64,000 nucleotides of DNA from Dimorphilus gyrociliatus (taxonomy: Eukaryota; Annelida; Polychaeta; Dinophilidae): positions 2,433,700-2,497,699 of the forward strand of contig CAJFCJ010000019.1 in the NCBI GenBank assembly GCA_904063045.1. Direction: 5' to 3'. A program made the position numbers and the translations under genes. Below the pieces are notes generated by a model that was given only the letters and a program-made list of their open reading frames with translations, had not been told where the DNA came from and searched no databases. Within the stretch, counting starts at the first letter, position 1. Every line of letters starts with the position of its first letter. Shown here piece after piece: positions 35,401 to 46,045 of this stretch.

Positions 35401-36437
35401 AGACATTCTGTAATACATGTAAATAGCTGCAGCAAATCCATAAGCTATCAATTCAGCATCAAAGAATAATTTTGTAGCCTTTTCTCCATTAGGCGAAACT
35501 TGGTCAGTAAATATGGTCATAACTGCCATTGCCATATCACTCTCATACTTAACATTTACATCCGTAATACTCTCTAAAGGGCCTACGTAACGAAGTAAAT
35601 GCTATTTATTAAATTAAGCATCAGTGTTCGCCGTAAAGTTGTAATAAATTAATGATATCTTACAGATTGTGTCCTATGCCATCTGGTATAAACACAAATA
35701 CCAGGATTTGACGCATGATTAGCATCAACAACAACTTGATAACTAACGCCATTTGGACTTTCCCTGCCTTTTGCTATGTAACAACCATAATCCGGAGCTA
35801 ATCTGAATAATTCTGTAACAAATTTCTGCTGTGCGACTAATGGATCAATATCTTTGGCATTTCTAATTTTCTGTTCTGGAAAGCATGAAGCAATTAGAGT
35901 CGCCCAATTTTTGGCCGTATCTCTTATCAATTTATTGTTGAAGTTCACTCTATCCTCCATATAATCGTCTCTACATTGCAAGAAAATATACTGAGTTGCA
36001 CCGGTATCTGCTGTATCTTTATAGGTGCTTGAGAATAAGTAATCCAGTTGTAAAGGTCTGCAAGCCATTCTTAAAACGTATTCATTAGTTATGTCACTGC
36101 CGCACTGTAATTTTTCACCTAAAGGTACCAATGTCTTCAAGTCCAAATGAAACAGACCAAATAAATCAACAAACATGGGCGTTATACCACTTTGTTCAGC
36201 AACAATGTTCCTTAAATGTTCACATAAATATAGACGATTTCTTTCAGCAAAATGAAAACAATCAAAACGTTTTGCCGGATGTAAAATATAAGCGTAGATT
36301 GCTATTCCATAATTTGGCACGTGGACGAAATCCGCTTGTAGTCTTCTCTCTAACTTTTGATCATTCTCTATTCGCCAATAGGTTCTCTTAATAGGTTGTT
36401 GTGAAGAATTCTGCTCGGTCATTACTTCATTGATCAA
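32482..36437 (-). CDS. JAK: Janus kinase (FERM, SH2-like, pseudokinase, tyrosine kinase)
   Basis: Eight exons (36437..35664, 35601..35306, 35067..34778, 34712..34468, 34405..34293, 34234..34087, 34023..33705, 33647..32482) hold frame and give about 1,116 aa, the family size. The FERM domain (about 25-340) contains ITPMFVDLFGL. An SH2-like region follows (HCHGPI.., about 345-450). The pseudokinase JH2 (about 480-725) has GKGLYTEV, HGN in place of HRD, and DPG in place of DFG. The kinase JH1 (about 815-1105) has LGEGFF, AVKVLK, HRDLAARN, DFGLSR and the tandem activation-loop tyrosines DYYTL. All catalytic residues of JH1 are present. JAKs bind cytokine receptor tails and phosphorylate STATs. 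The start could instead be the second Met at 36422. Very secure call. Confidence 0.95.
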
Positions 36438-37652
36438 TTAATAGAATTTATTTTTAAATTAAAATTATGTCAGCCATGTAAAATTTTAAATTAATGATTT
36501 GGTCCATCCACTTTTCTAGTTATTTCGCTTTTTTTAAGTGCATTCACAACTACAGTTTTTTATTATAATATATAAATTACTATAGGATAATATTTTACTT
36601 TAGTTCCACGAGCATTATGCATATAATGTAAGTTTGAGCATCAAGTTTCATTGCCATTTCAAACGTATGTGTGTGTGTTTTTTTTTAAATGAATTATAGG
36701 TGCTGTGCTCAAATTTAGTAAAATTAAGCATGTAAGAATGGGTAATAGACATTAGATTACTTATTATGCATTATTTTTGGTTGTATTATATAAGTTTTTG
36801 ACGGTTTCTTTTTAAAAATCAATGGTTATGTTCGATCAATCAGCGACATCTGTAATGTTCGAACGAAAATAACCCTAAAATGTTCTATAAAAATTAATTC
36901 TGAAGATTAAAATTTATATTACAATAATGAGATAGTACTTCGAAAACTATTCCTTGAAAATTTCTTTTTAATAAATCAGAAAAAAAATACTCATAGGAAT
37001 TTTGTAGGTCACTTTTTTTGGAGCTTGAAAAAAGCTTGGATCCCTCTTCAACCGTTATATTCTGACCTATAAATTGAAATTTAACAGGTCCCCCGTTTAA
37101 TTTTAATCTGGTGACATGTCGTAATGCCTTTCTATTACGTCACTAAAGTGCAGAACTGTTCAAATTTCCCTCCTAGTTCATTTGGTGAATAGCGTGTCGA
37201 CTGTGTGCTTCAAATTTCATATATAAACAGTAAGTGAAGTTAATTTTATGATGACTTGTACTCATTCGTTTTTGGCCTTCGTGAAATATTTCATAGACAT
37301 CGAAGAAGCGTTATAGGCCGGTAATTACGCGCCTCACTTAAGCGTGGTGTACACTTTTGCAACTCAAGAGAGTTATAGATCTCAGTTAAATTAAAATTTT
37401 GTCATGGAATTTATTACCAGTATTTTACTGGCCAATTATTAAAAAAGTGAAAACTTGACTTAGAAAACTCCATTAAAAGTGTGGAAGATTTGGCGCATGC
37501 GCTCTACCGTCTTCGCACATTACAGCATTGTCATCTAAAAGTTTACAAAATTTTTTTTAAGGACAGAATATATAAAAGTTTTTGTTCGTAAAGTTCTTGT
37601 CCAGGTTCTTGTCATAGCCCACTTGGGCAATTCTGATTTCGTTTCAGTGAGT
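36438..37652. other. Divergent intergenic region, JAK / LOTUS-RRM gene
   Basis: This AT-rich upstream DNA becomes GC-richer near 37100-37620. It includes TATATAAA close to 37222 followed by a GTAAGTG donor at about 37230, a possible 5' UTR exon for the LOTUS-RRM gene. It also contains the NRF1 palindrome at 37493 and an acceptor-like TTTCAG a few nt before the LOTUS-RRM start codon. No coding exon is seen. Confidence 0.45.
37493..37502. promoter_or_regulatory. Perfect NRF1 palindrome
   Basis: GCGCATGCGC, the exact NRF1 consensus, 150 bp before the LOTUS-RRM start codon. In animals such sites mark promoters of broadly expressed genes. Confidence 0.55.
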
Positions 37653-40600
37653 ATGGATCGCTTAGAAAGTTTTAAACAAGCAATTCGCGCAACACTTACT
37701 TCGGCTAAACACGGACAGACTTTACCAGAGTTAAGGAAGAGTTTTCTTGAATTGGGGATTAGGCCTAACCCATTCGAAGAGATGAAGATTAGTGAAGTCG
37801 ACTTCTTCACAAAGTACCCCGATGTAGGTCGGATGGAAGTCCACAACGGTATACACGTGTTTTTTGCTATTCCAACGGCTCAAGACAAGCATATCCATAA
37901 AATGGTGCAACAACAGAAGAGGGGAAAACTTAAAAGTCTAACTAAGCGAATTGAAACTGCGAAAAGACTTGATACCAGAGGGAATTTTCGACCAGTTGTG
38001 AATTGTAGTATGCGAAATAGAAGATTTGCTTCAAACCGAGGTGGATCTCTTTCAAGGTAGTATTTCCTTAGAAATATATAATATTATTATATCAATTGTG
38101 ATTGTAGATCTAGCATGCCATCCAGAATGGCACTGAATGAAATTAGAAACAGAACAGTAAGTTACTAGAGCTTTGATTAAAAAATACAGTTAAATATTAA
38201 GCACTGATATTTAGAGCCAGCAAAAGTTGATGCCAAGCAGAAGCTTTCCTCCCAATACTAGAAGTGTATGTTGAAATTTTTGTAATAATTCTCGATTTTT
38301 ACTTTTTAATCTTGAAAGGGCACTTTTACGAGCTCAATAGGATCTAGGGAGAACACCAGCTCGACTGCGTCATACAGTTTAGTAAGTGTTTTAATTTGAA
38401 AGTTTCCGTAGTGTTGATGCACGTTTTCCTTACAGGCAAGAGGAAATACAACTACGTCAGCGTGTGTCAGAAGGTCTGATGTGGCTTTAGATATGGCCAG
38501 AAATAAAAATAATTCAAGTCAAGATAGCGAAGTAAGTATATTATCAATATTAGTCTTTTAAAATATCTAAGCAACTAATTCTTTGAAGATTTCATCAAGA
38601 AGTAGCTGTACTTCTTCAACATCAAGACTAAGGGTGTGTTTTCAAACTTAAAGAATGATAGAATTAAAATAACGAAATCTTTAATCCTATCAGGCTATCA
38701 TGAACGATCCCTTTCGTAATAAACCGACCGTAGCAACCCGAAGAGAAGTCAGTTAATTTTTATATTTTAAGTTAGTTTTACCGTTTTCATTACGTTTTGT
38801 AATAGGGTTCCCCGGTATTTAATTCTGGATGTGCTAGTCGTTCAAGTGAAAGTCATTACAATAGCCCCTCAGAAAATTTTTCTCGCGGTGTGCAAGCCAG
38901 AGGAACAGCTATTTCCGATAGGGAGAATAGGAATCCTTATAATATGAAAGATGATGAACGGGATATAAACCTCAGAAGAAATCTCGGTACTCCAGCACCT
39001 AAGAAATGTACGGTGATAGTTAATCCCGATGCATCAAGTAAGACTCTAGAATCTGAAAGTACTGGGAAGCGCAGTGCGACTTTATCAAGAATTCAACCTG
39101 CTCGAATCGAATTTGAACCCAAGTCCGATTCATCGAGACGAAAGCTAAATTCTTTGGAGAATTGTATTTCTGCTGATTCAGAAAGCAATAAATCGGTTGA
39201 AGTAAAACCACTGACTACGAGTTCTTTTCCTAGAAGACTATCATGTGAAAATAACATCTCTCAGGTTAATAAATCCTCAGAAAATTCTACACCAAAACGA
39301 GGTATTCCTTTTGAACGAATACGAAAATCCATCGAAAACCTTGATCTCTCTGATAACAACAAAGTTAATTCTATAGTTGTTAATCGAGTTAACCAGGATG
39401 AACATTTAGAGAAAAGAAACGATACCAGCATTTTGGATACTAAGAAACAAGTTTGAATTTTTACTTTTATTGAAAAAATTTACAAGTTATCTTCTTTAGG
39501 ATCTGGATGTTTTGGGTGATAACCTTCGTCAATTAGCCCTTCGGAATAGAAAGAATGAATCCGACAAATCGAGGGAGGTTTCTCTTGATAATATCAAGGA
39601 CATCACGGACCCACTTTGCTTGCCAGCAATAGATGCAAGTTTTTACTATCTATATTCAAGATAAATACAAAAGTTGCTGATTTAAAATCTATTTTTGTAG
39701 ACCCCAAAGGAAGCCTCAATTTCAGCATGCAGGAGAATGATTACAAACCATCTGGCTTTGAATAAAAGAAAAGTCATTTCATCTTTAAAATCGGTAAACA
39801 CTGCTTCTTTTCTAAGTTGAACGACACAGCTTATCTAATTGATCATTCAAAGAAATTAAATATGGTACTTTTTAGGAAAAGAATGAAGAGACAGACACAG
39901 TTGTAACTTCCAAGAAAATCGTACCTAGTGGAACACCTATAAGTAAATATTCTTAAGTCTATTCTCTATTAAGTGAAGTGGTTTATGAATTGCATCTCAG
40001 TTGCCTCCTTGTTATACTCACATTTACAACTGTGAGATTCATTAAGGTTCAAAATAAAAAATATGGTACACGGCTCTAAACATCATTATACCTGCCATTT
40101 TATTTGAATTTTTCTTTTTTCAATTATAATTTCACTGATCTTACTCATTTCCAATAGATAAGGGACCATCACAATTGGAACGCAATATTATGAACGCAAA
40201 ATTGAACGAAAATAGAGCACTAGGTAAATATATTTTGCAATAGTTTATAACAAAACACAAAACATTTGTAAAGAAACTTTAATTTTTTTCTTTATTCTTT
40301 CTATCTTTTATTAACAGGAAAGAACCATGTTTTGAATGAATTTTTCATTTGTGGTATACCACTTGGTACAACTGAACTGGAGTTGAGAACTTCTCTCTAT
40401 GATTATGGGTTTATAGAGAAAATGACTTTGAAAATGGGCTATGCTTTTGTGACATTTTCCTCAGCCGAAGAAGTAAGAGCTATTTTGAAAACACGATATA
40501 TAGATCTCAAAGGGACAAGAATTGAATGTAAAGAAATGCAAACAAGAGATAAGTTGCATCATGCAGTAGACAAATCTGAACCTTTATATGATGAATTCTT

Positions 40601-40814
40601 AGTGTATGTTAAAAGCGTACCAGCTTTCTGGTCGGATGAAAAGCTAAAGGATGTATTTTCGTCTTTTGGTAATGTAACTAATGTCGCTAATTCCAGAAAA
40701 GGTTATGGCTTTGTCTACTACGATAATAAGGATATTGCAGCTGCTGTTGTTAAACAAGGGACTTTGCTAGTGCAAAACGTTTTGTTGATGTTAGAAAAAG
40801 GAAGACGTCTTTAA
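37653..40814 (+). CDS. LOTUS-domain protein with two C-terminal RRMs
   Basis: Thirteen exons (37653..38056, 38108..38156, 38215..38265, 38319..38381, 38436..38531, 38589..38633, 38694..38747, 38806..39450, 39500..39634, 39701..39793, 39876..39942, 40158..40223, 40318..40814) encode about 754 aa. Residues 1-95 look like a LOTUS/OST-HTH domain of the TDRD5/TDRD7 type: an amphipathic first helix, LPELRKSFLELG, YPDVGRMEV, and a closing basic helix. The middle 480 residues are Ser/Asn/Arg-rich and probably disordered. RRM1 (about 593-665; FFICGIP, YAFVTF) and RRM2 (about 677-754; FLVYVKSVP, YGFVYY) close the protein. LOTUS domains bind Vasa or G-quadruplex RNA in germ granules. Exon 9 appears to end at a GC donor. 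The combination is unusual; MARF1 also pairs these folds but in a different order. The exon chain is consistent in phase throughout. Confidence 0.78.
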
Positions 40815-40818
40815 TAAA
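40813..40818 (+). terminator. Polyadenylation signal overlapping the stop codon
   Basis: AATAAA shares two bases with the TAA stop of the LOTUS-RRM gene, implying a 3' UTR of perhaps 20-30 nt if it is used. Confidence 0.4.
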
Positions 40819-41112
40819 CTTTGAACTTTTTGATAATGTTAATGTCTGATAGTCTGGTAACTTTACTTAGTTGAAGACCAGACAGTTCCTGTACAGAAGA
40901 GCAAAATAATTTTATACATTCCATTTTAACATTTAGTGATCGGAATATTTAATCATTTTCAATTGGTAATTTGCAGCTTTCATTTCACAAGCTCAGTTTA
41001 TTTAATGCTAAAAGATTAATCTGGAACTCACGTATATCATTATATTTTACTTAAATGTTGAATATGATTTAATATTCTATCGTGTATACTAACTCAGTTA
41101 TATACTACAAGG

Positions 41113-41436
41113 TTATTTTTGTAACATGAAATAAGGAGACTCGTCACTTCTCTTAATATTTTCGTCATAGTCGTCTACTGCTTTTTCACTACTTCCTGGA
41201 CGAATTTCGGATGTTTCTGAATTTTTTCTTCTTACATATGCAGTAGAACTAAAATGCCTTATCTTTGCCTTTGTTTTACCGCAACTAAAGGACAATCCGT
41301 GAAAGAACGTGTACAAAGCGAGTAATATTGCAACTAGTAAGAATATAAATTTAAGAGGATAAAACGGATCTGTAACGTCAACTTGAACAGAAGTTCCTTT
41401 AAAACGTTCAGTTACGTTCTCTTGAACGTCATCCAT
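41113..41436 (-). CDS. Small single-pass membrane protein, unrecognised
   Basis: An uninterrupted 107-aa frame. The first 28 residues are acidic and polar, followed by one strong hydrophobic segment (about 29-49; KFIFLLVAILLALYTFF), then a basic and Ser-rich tail. With no signal peptide but one membrane anchor, it resembles a small integral membrane protein (SMIM-like). No family is recognised. It could be one exon of a larger gene or, less likely, a chance frame. The contrast between a soluble N-terminus, a clean TM and a stop-transfer basic tail supports a real protein. Confidence 0.5.
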   Translation of the reverse strand: MDDVQENVTERFKGTSVQVDVTDPFYPLKFIFLLVAILLALYTFFHGLSFSCGKTKAKIRHFSSTAYVRRKNSETSEIRPGSSEKAVDDYDENIKRSDESPYFMLQK

Positions 41437-42730
41437 CTTTGGAGATATAAAGAATATGTTGATGATAAACCCAAAAACACAGAGCAGAACTTATATTAGA
41501 GGATACTGTAACTCATAGCATATTTACAGCGTATGTATACATACATTCATAACTATACTGTATATAAAATAATTCATATTTAAAAATTGGTGACAAGTAT
41601 GTTTTTTTTTATTATATAAAATAACTTAAAGCTAGGAAGTAAACAAGACGTTTTATTATATAAAGTGCAGGCAAAGCTCTCCTATCTTGTCCCTCAAATC
41701 ATTTTACGGATATTCACCTCTACTTGAGAATACAAGCCAACCTCTCGATCGATTTTAGATTATTTATTGGGTTGTTAATTTCTAGGCTTATGTATTATAT
41801 TTTAACGGTAGTTTTTAAAGTAAGAACCAAATTTTCGCGTCGTCTACAATTGTTCATTTAAAAGAATAAAGAAAAAACGAAAGAAAGAGAAAATAGACTT
41901 GGTTTGGTTTAGTTAATTAAATTGGATTATTAACTTGAATATCTTTTCTCGCTAGTCTAATAGATATTAACACTGAATCATTTTATAAATGTTTTAAGGG
42001 TGCAGTCAGATAGTCCTCTGATCTATTTAGACTGTTATGTCTCTTTTATGGGCAATCTGTCACTCCATCCTAATTTAACCCCACGAATAAATAATATAAC
42101 CACTAGAAACATTATTCTTTTCAAATCAAGTAGAGACAGAAAGGAATAAGGATGGAAAAATGGGTGAAAATTTTCAATAATGACCATTAATCCGGAAATA
42201 AAACGACGATAAGCGTCACAGATCAATCAACTTTTACCAGCTAAGGAATAAATGAAATTTCTATTTAGAAAGAATAAGAAAGAACATATATCTTTTAACG
42301 AATAAAGCCATTTATTAAATAAATCTATTGTAATTTTCATATCTGGCAATATTTTTCGTTCTTTCAACTTTCTTTCTCTAAACGTTTTCAACCTAAACAA
42401 GTTCAAATTCTTCTTCGTTTTCTCTATTTTCAATAATACTTATTCATTAGGCCTATATATTGAACAATTTTTCTTTCTCCATAACGTTCTATTCTATACG
42501 GATTAATATACTTTTAGCTCGCTGTTTTTAAGGATTAAGAGATATATCGTGTTACTTTTACTATTTCCTTTTTGAATAAGACAATTAAACGTTGTACTAT
42601 TTAAAAGAAAACTAGTAAAAACGAAACAATTGTGTGTTTATATAATAAACAGTAGCGTTTTTAAGTTTTCAAATAATCAAAATAGAATCATAATTTCCTT
42701 AATATTTTTCTTGAAATCAATCAATTAGGA

Positions 42731-42752
42731 GAAGGAAGGAAGGAAGGAAGGA
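42731..42752. repeat. (GGAA)n microsatellite in a long purine tract
   Basis: Tandem GGAA units followed by GA-rich sequence. ETS-type factors can bind such tracts; here it is most simply a microsatellite. Confidence 0.7.
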
Positions 42753-43645
42753 TAGACAAAGAGAGAGAGAAAGAGAGTGGGAGGAAAGAGGGGTTGGGTG
42801 AAAAGCATGTTTATAATGATATATAAATAGGGCTATTGTATAAGAAGAATAATACAGTATTTAAACAATAATTTATATAATCTAGAAGAGAGGAATATAT
42901 TTAATAAGAATATTGAGTGGGTAGATAGATAAAGAGAAAATAAAGATTTCTTTCTCTCTCCCCCTTACAACCTCTCTCCCTCTTTATAATTAATTTCTCA
43001 ATTTATTTCCATTGTTTAAATACAATAAAATATCGTGTAGTTGGAATTTTTATTTGTCATAAAGCACCCTTGAATAGTTACTTATTTCAAGGAATTAAAC
43101 CAATAAATTAACCGTTAACAGCTTGTTTTTTCTATTAATAAATTATAGCTTAGAAATGTCTGAACAATAATTTAAATAAGACTTGATATTAATGTATTCT
43201 AGATTTTATTTTATGAATAATTTACAAGTATATATAATAAGTTTATTGTTATATATAAGGGTTTAAAATTTCCGAAAATATAATATAAATTTGCATATAT
43301 GAATATTTAAAGTTTCAATAAGTTTGCGTATATATTATATACAATATATGCATATATGTACAAAGTTCCTTATGTTTTATCATTATACGTAAAAGAGACC
43401 TAGGAATGAATATAGCAAGCTAAAACAAGCTGTAACGCAACATCAATAATATAAATTGATCATTGTCAGCGCCACTTTTCATCCGTTAAAGTGATTGGTC
43501 ACCTCTATGGCACTCTGTTTGCCGCAATTATATTTACTTAACAACCATATATATTCATTATATATCTTTCCTTAGAATGTATTTTTTGTTTCCTTCAATT
43601 TCAATTCTCCACTGAAGACACAACTGATCAGGTAAGAAATATTTA

Positions 43646-43668
43646 AAAACAAACAAACAAACAAACAA
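43646..43668. repeat. (AAAC)n microsatellite
   Basis: Five tandem AAAC units, about 290 bp upstream of the multi-ubiquitin-like gene. Confidence 0.7.
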
Positions 43669-43958
43669 TGTGGAACGGATAAGAGGTAGTTTTTTTTATG
43701 ACTAAGGGGATTGAATAGATTGTGGAAAAAACATATTCATCATGGATAAATTATATACAAGTTAACAAATATTTATGGGAATAAGCTGTTCAATCCTATC
43801 AGTTCAATGAATGACATGAATTCACGTATTGCGAGTCACATATATAAATATTATGTTGACATTACCGCTAAACTATTGTGAATCTTATTGAGCACAATAA
43901 GTCCACTCCAATTTTTTTAGTAAGGGTTTTTAATCATTTCTACCTACAGCCTTCAGGT

Positions 43959-45965
43959 ATGAACAAGGAGAAATCAACTCTTCTCTGGTGTTATAAAACA
44001 CCCAATAAACTTTTTACTGTAAATTTGGAGGACAATCCTCTGGAATCAATCAGAAATTATGTTTCGAATAAATTAGATATTCAAACAAATTATGAATTAG
44101 TTACCATTGGAGGAGCTTATTCTAAATTTATGCCTATAAAATCGGTTTTATCGCACACGTTGTTGGATAGCATTATATTGGTACTACCAAAGAAGAGTAT
44201 TAATCTAACAATATGGAGGAAACAAGAGGAAATATGTAGCTTAAATATTCAATTAATGCAAACCGTTTATCACTTGAAGAAAAAGCTAAGTGACTTAAAA
44301 GGTTGGCCGGTCAACTTGATTGATTTTACATTTAAAGGTGATATCCTTGAAAATTCAACTCAATTGGCTAATTTACAACTGGACGGAAAAATTCAATTGA
44401 TTCTTCAACCTTCCCCTCCATTTATCATTATTGTTGAAACATTCTGGGGTGATACCTACCAAACGGAAGCGAATAGATGTAGTACAGCTAATGAGATTAT
44501 TCAATCAATTATCATTCAGACATTGTCTGAAAGCGTAAGGTTCGACTATAAAAACTTTCTTCCGCCTATTGAATCGTACGTACACCTTATTATGCTCAAA
44601 TTGAATGGAACTCTATTAAAGGGTAACGAATGCTTAAATAAGTATAATTTAAAACCTGGCGATATCGTTAAAATAGTCACAACCGGTTTAGAAAGAATGG
44701 AGGAAATTATCGATATTCATATTGTATTATCAAAGGGAACAGTCCTCGAAATGGTATCTGCAAGGTATGATACTTGGTTTATTATAGCATTAAAATTACA
44801 TTTTCTCCTGGGCATTTCTATTGACAAGATAACGATTGCCTTAAATCATGGTCATGTTAAATTACATCAACCTTTATTAGACTCTGAAGATTATGATGAG
44901 AAAGCAATAATTACCGCCAATGTCTATACTAATAATAAACCTAAGGGACAATCTAACGATTGTCTTAAACTATCCGTGAAAGCTCCATCTGGCGTTGTTC
45001 ATCAGTTTTCTCTAAATATTAGAAGTAAAATTAAAGACGTTAAAAGGATACTCAGACAAGAGAAACTATTAGAAGAGATTAAATATATGAATATTCTTCA
45101 TAATAATCAAATTCTATCCTCGAATTTCCGTATTATCGAATTAAGGCAAAATGAGATCATCCATCTAGAATTGCAATTAAAAACTATATCACTTAATATT
45201 AAAAGTAAAGGAAACTTAGATATTCAATTAACTATTCCAATAAAAACAAGTTTAGCTCAACTAATTGAAAAGATTAAACCGAATACGGGAAATCTTGGAA
45301 TTATTCACGCGGGAAAATATCTTGAAGAGAACGAAGAAAATAATCTTGTCCATCATGGGCTTTATATAAATAGTTCAATTTGGTTGAGTACAATTGAAAA
45401 TGAAAATATATTATATTTAGCAACATCTACTGCAATTGTTCCCTTAGTTATAAGATCAGAGGGAATAGATGGATTACAAATTCAGCAGCTACAATTGTCA
45501 GTGGGTAGTAGAATATCATTGCAATTGTTCGCTAATTGGAGGTATAAAAGAGAATCTAAGACTCGTGTAAGAAGACACGTTGTGTCAAGATTGTGTAGAA
45601 ATAGTCCTCAACCGTCGAGGACTCCTATGAAAGATTATTCGAGAATATTATCGTCAAGACAATCGGCTAGAACTACTAGATTTGCCGGATTATCGGCAAG
45701 GCCCAGTTTAAGCAGACAAAGTACGGGTGTTAAATCGATACAGGAGAATAATTGGACAATGATGACTCCTCTTGAGTATAGGAATTTAAGACAGCAAAAA
45801 CTTTTCAAGAATCAGTTTTACGAACAATTAGCTCAAGAGCAAAGAATGAAAGATTGGAAGAACAGTCCATGGTCTAGTATTGAATTGAGACAACTAGTAA
45901 GATCCCCTCAAATAAGTATTGTTAGGGATACTTTTAAGAGTGATAAATTAATAATTTCAGAATAG
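43959..45965 (+). CDS. Protein of about six tandem ubiquitin-like folds with a basic tail
   Basis: A single-exon frame of 668 aa from the ATG at 43959. The frame is open further upstream but without an ATG. About six consecutive 75-90-residue units can be read, each with a beta-hairpin, a central helix and a closing hydrophobic strand: roughly 6-78, 82-152, 156-244, 250-328, 336-409 and 411-484. The fifth is the clearest (LKLSVKAPSG, then a KIKDVKRIL helix, then IIHLELQL). None ends in Gly-Gly, so conjugation or release is unlikely. From about 540 the chain is Arg/Ser-rich and ends with a charged helix (EYRNLRQQKLFKNQFYEQLA). The role is unknown. A scaffold read by ubiquitin-binding or p97/proteasome factors is possible, but that is inference. 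The whole gene is Ile/Asn/Lys-rich. Confidence 0.7.
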   Translation: MNKEKSTLLWCYKTPNKLFTVNLEDNPLESIRNYVSNKLDIQTNYELVTIGGAYSKFMPIKSVLSHTLLDSIILVLPKKSINLTIWRKQEEICSLNIQLMQTVYHLKKKLSDLKGWPVNLIDFTFKGDILENSTQLANLQLDGKIQLILQPSPPFIIIVETFWGDTYQTEANRCSTANEIIQSIIIQTLSESVRFDYKNFLPPIESYVHLIMLKLNGTLLKGNECLNKYNLKPGDIVKIVTTGLERMEEIIDIHIVLSKGTVLEMVSARYDTWFIIALKLHFLLGISIDKITIALNHGHVKLHQPLLDSEDYDEKAIITANVYTNNKPKGQSNDCLKLSVKAPSGVVHQFSLNIRSKIKDVKRILRQEKLLEEIKYMNILHNNQILSSNFRIIELRQNEIIHLELQLKTISLNIKSKGNLDIQLTIPIKTSLAQLIEKIKPNTGNLGIIHAGKYLEENEENNLVHHGLYINSSIWLSTIENENILYLATSTAIVPLVIRSEGIDGLQIQQLQLSVGSRISLQLFANWRYKRESKTRVRRHVVSRLCRNSPQPSRTPMKDYSRILSSRQSARTTRFAGLSARPSLSRQSTGVKSIQENNWTMMTPLEYRNLRQQKLFKNQFYEQLAQEQRMKDWKNSPWSSIELRQLVRSPQISIVRDTFKSDKLIISE

Positions 45966-46045
45966 TATCTTATTAATATTTTAAAACAATAATAAACTTA
46001 ATTAAAACAAACTCAATCTCTTAATTAACTCTACCAAAATGTTAA

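Larger units (their letters stand above)
41437..43958. other. Longest gene-free stretch of the window
   Basis: About 2.5 kb of AT-rich DNA. It includes (GGAA)n at 42731-42752 with a purine-rich strand continuing to 42795, a pyrimidine tract near 42950-42985, and (AAAC)n at 43646-43668. No coding exon, tRNA or transposon is supported. The region just before 43959 contains two acceptor-like AGs. Confidence 0.45.

Noticed and set aside
2699..36437. A functional gene cluster of SOCS-box receptor, elongin-C-like adaptor and JAK.
   Set aside because: The genes are 27-32 kb apart with many unrelated genes between. Pathway connection is real in other animals but physical clustering is not evident.
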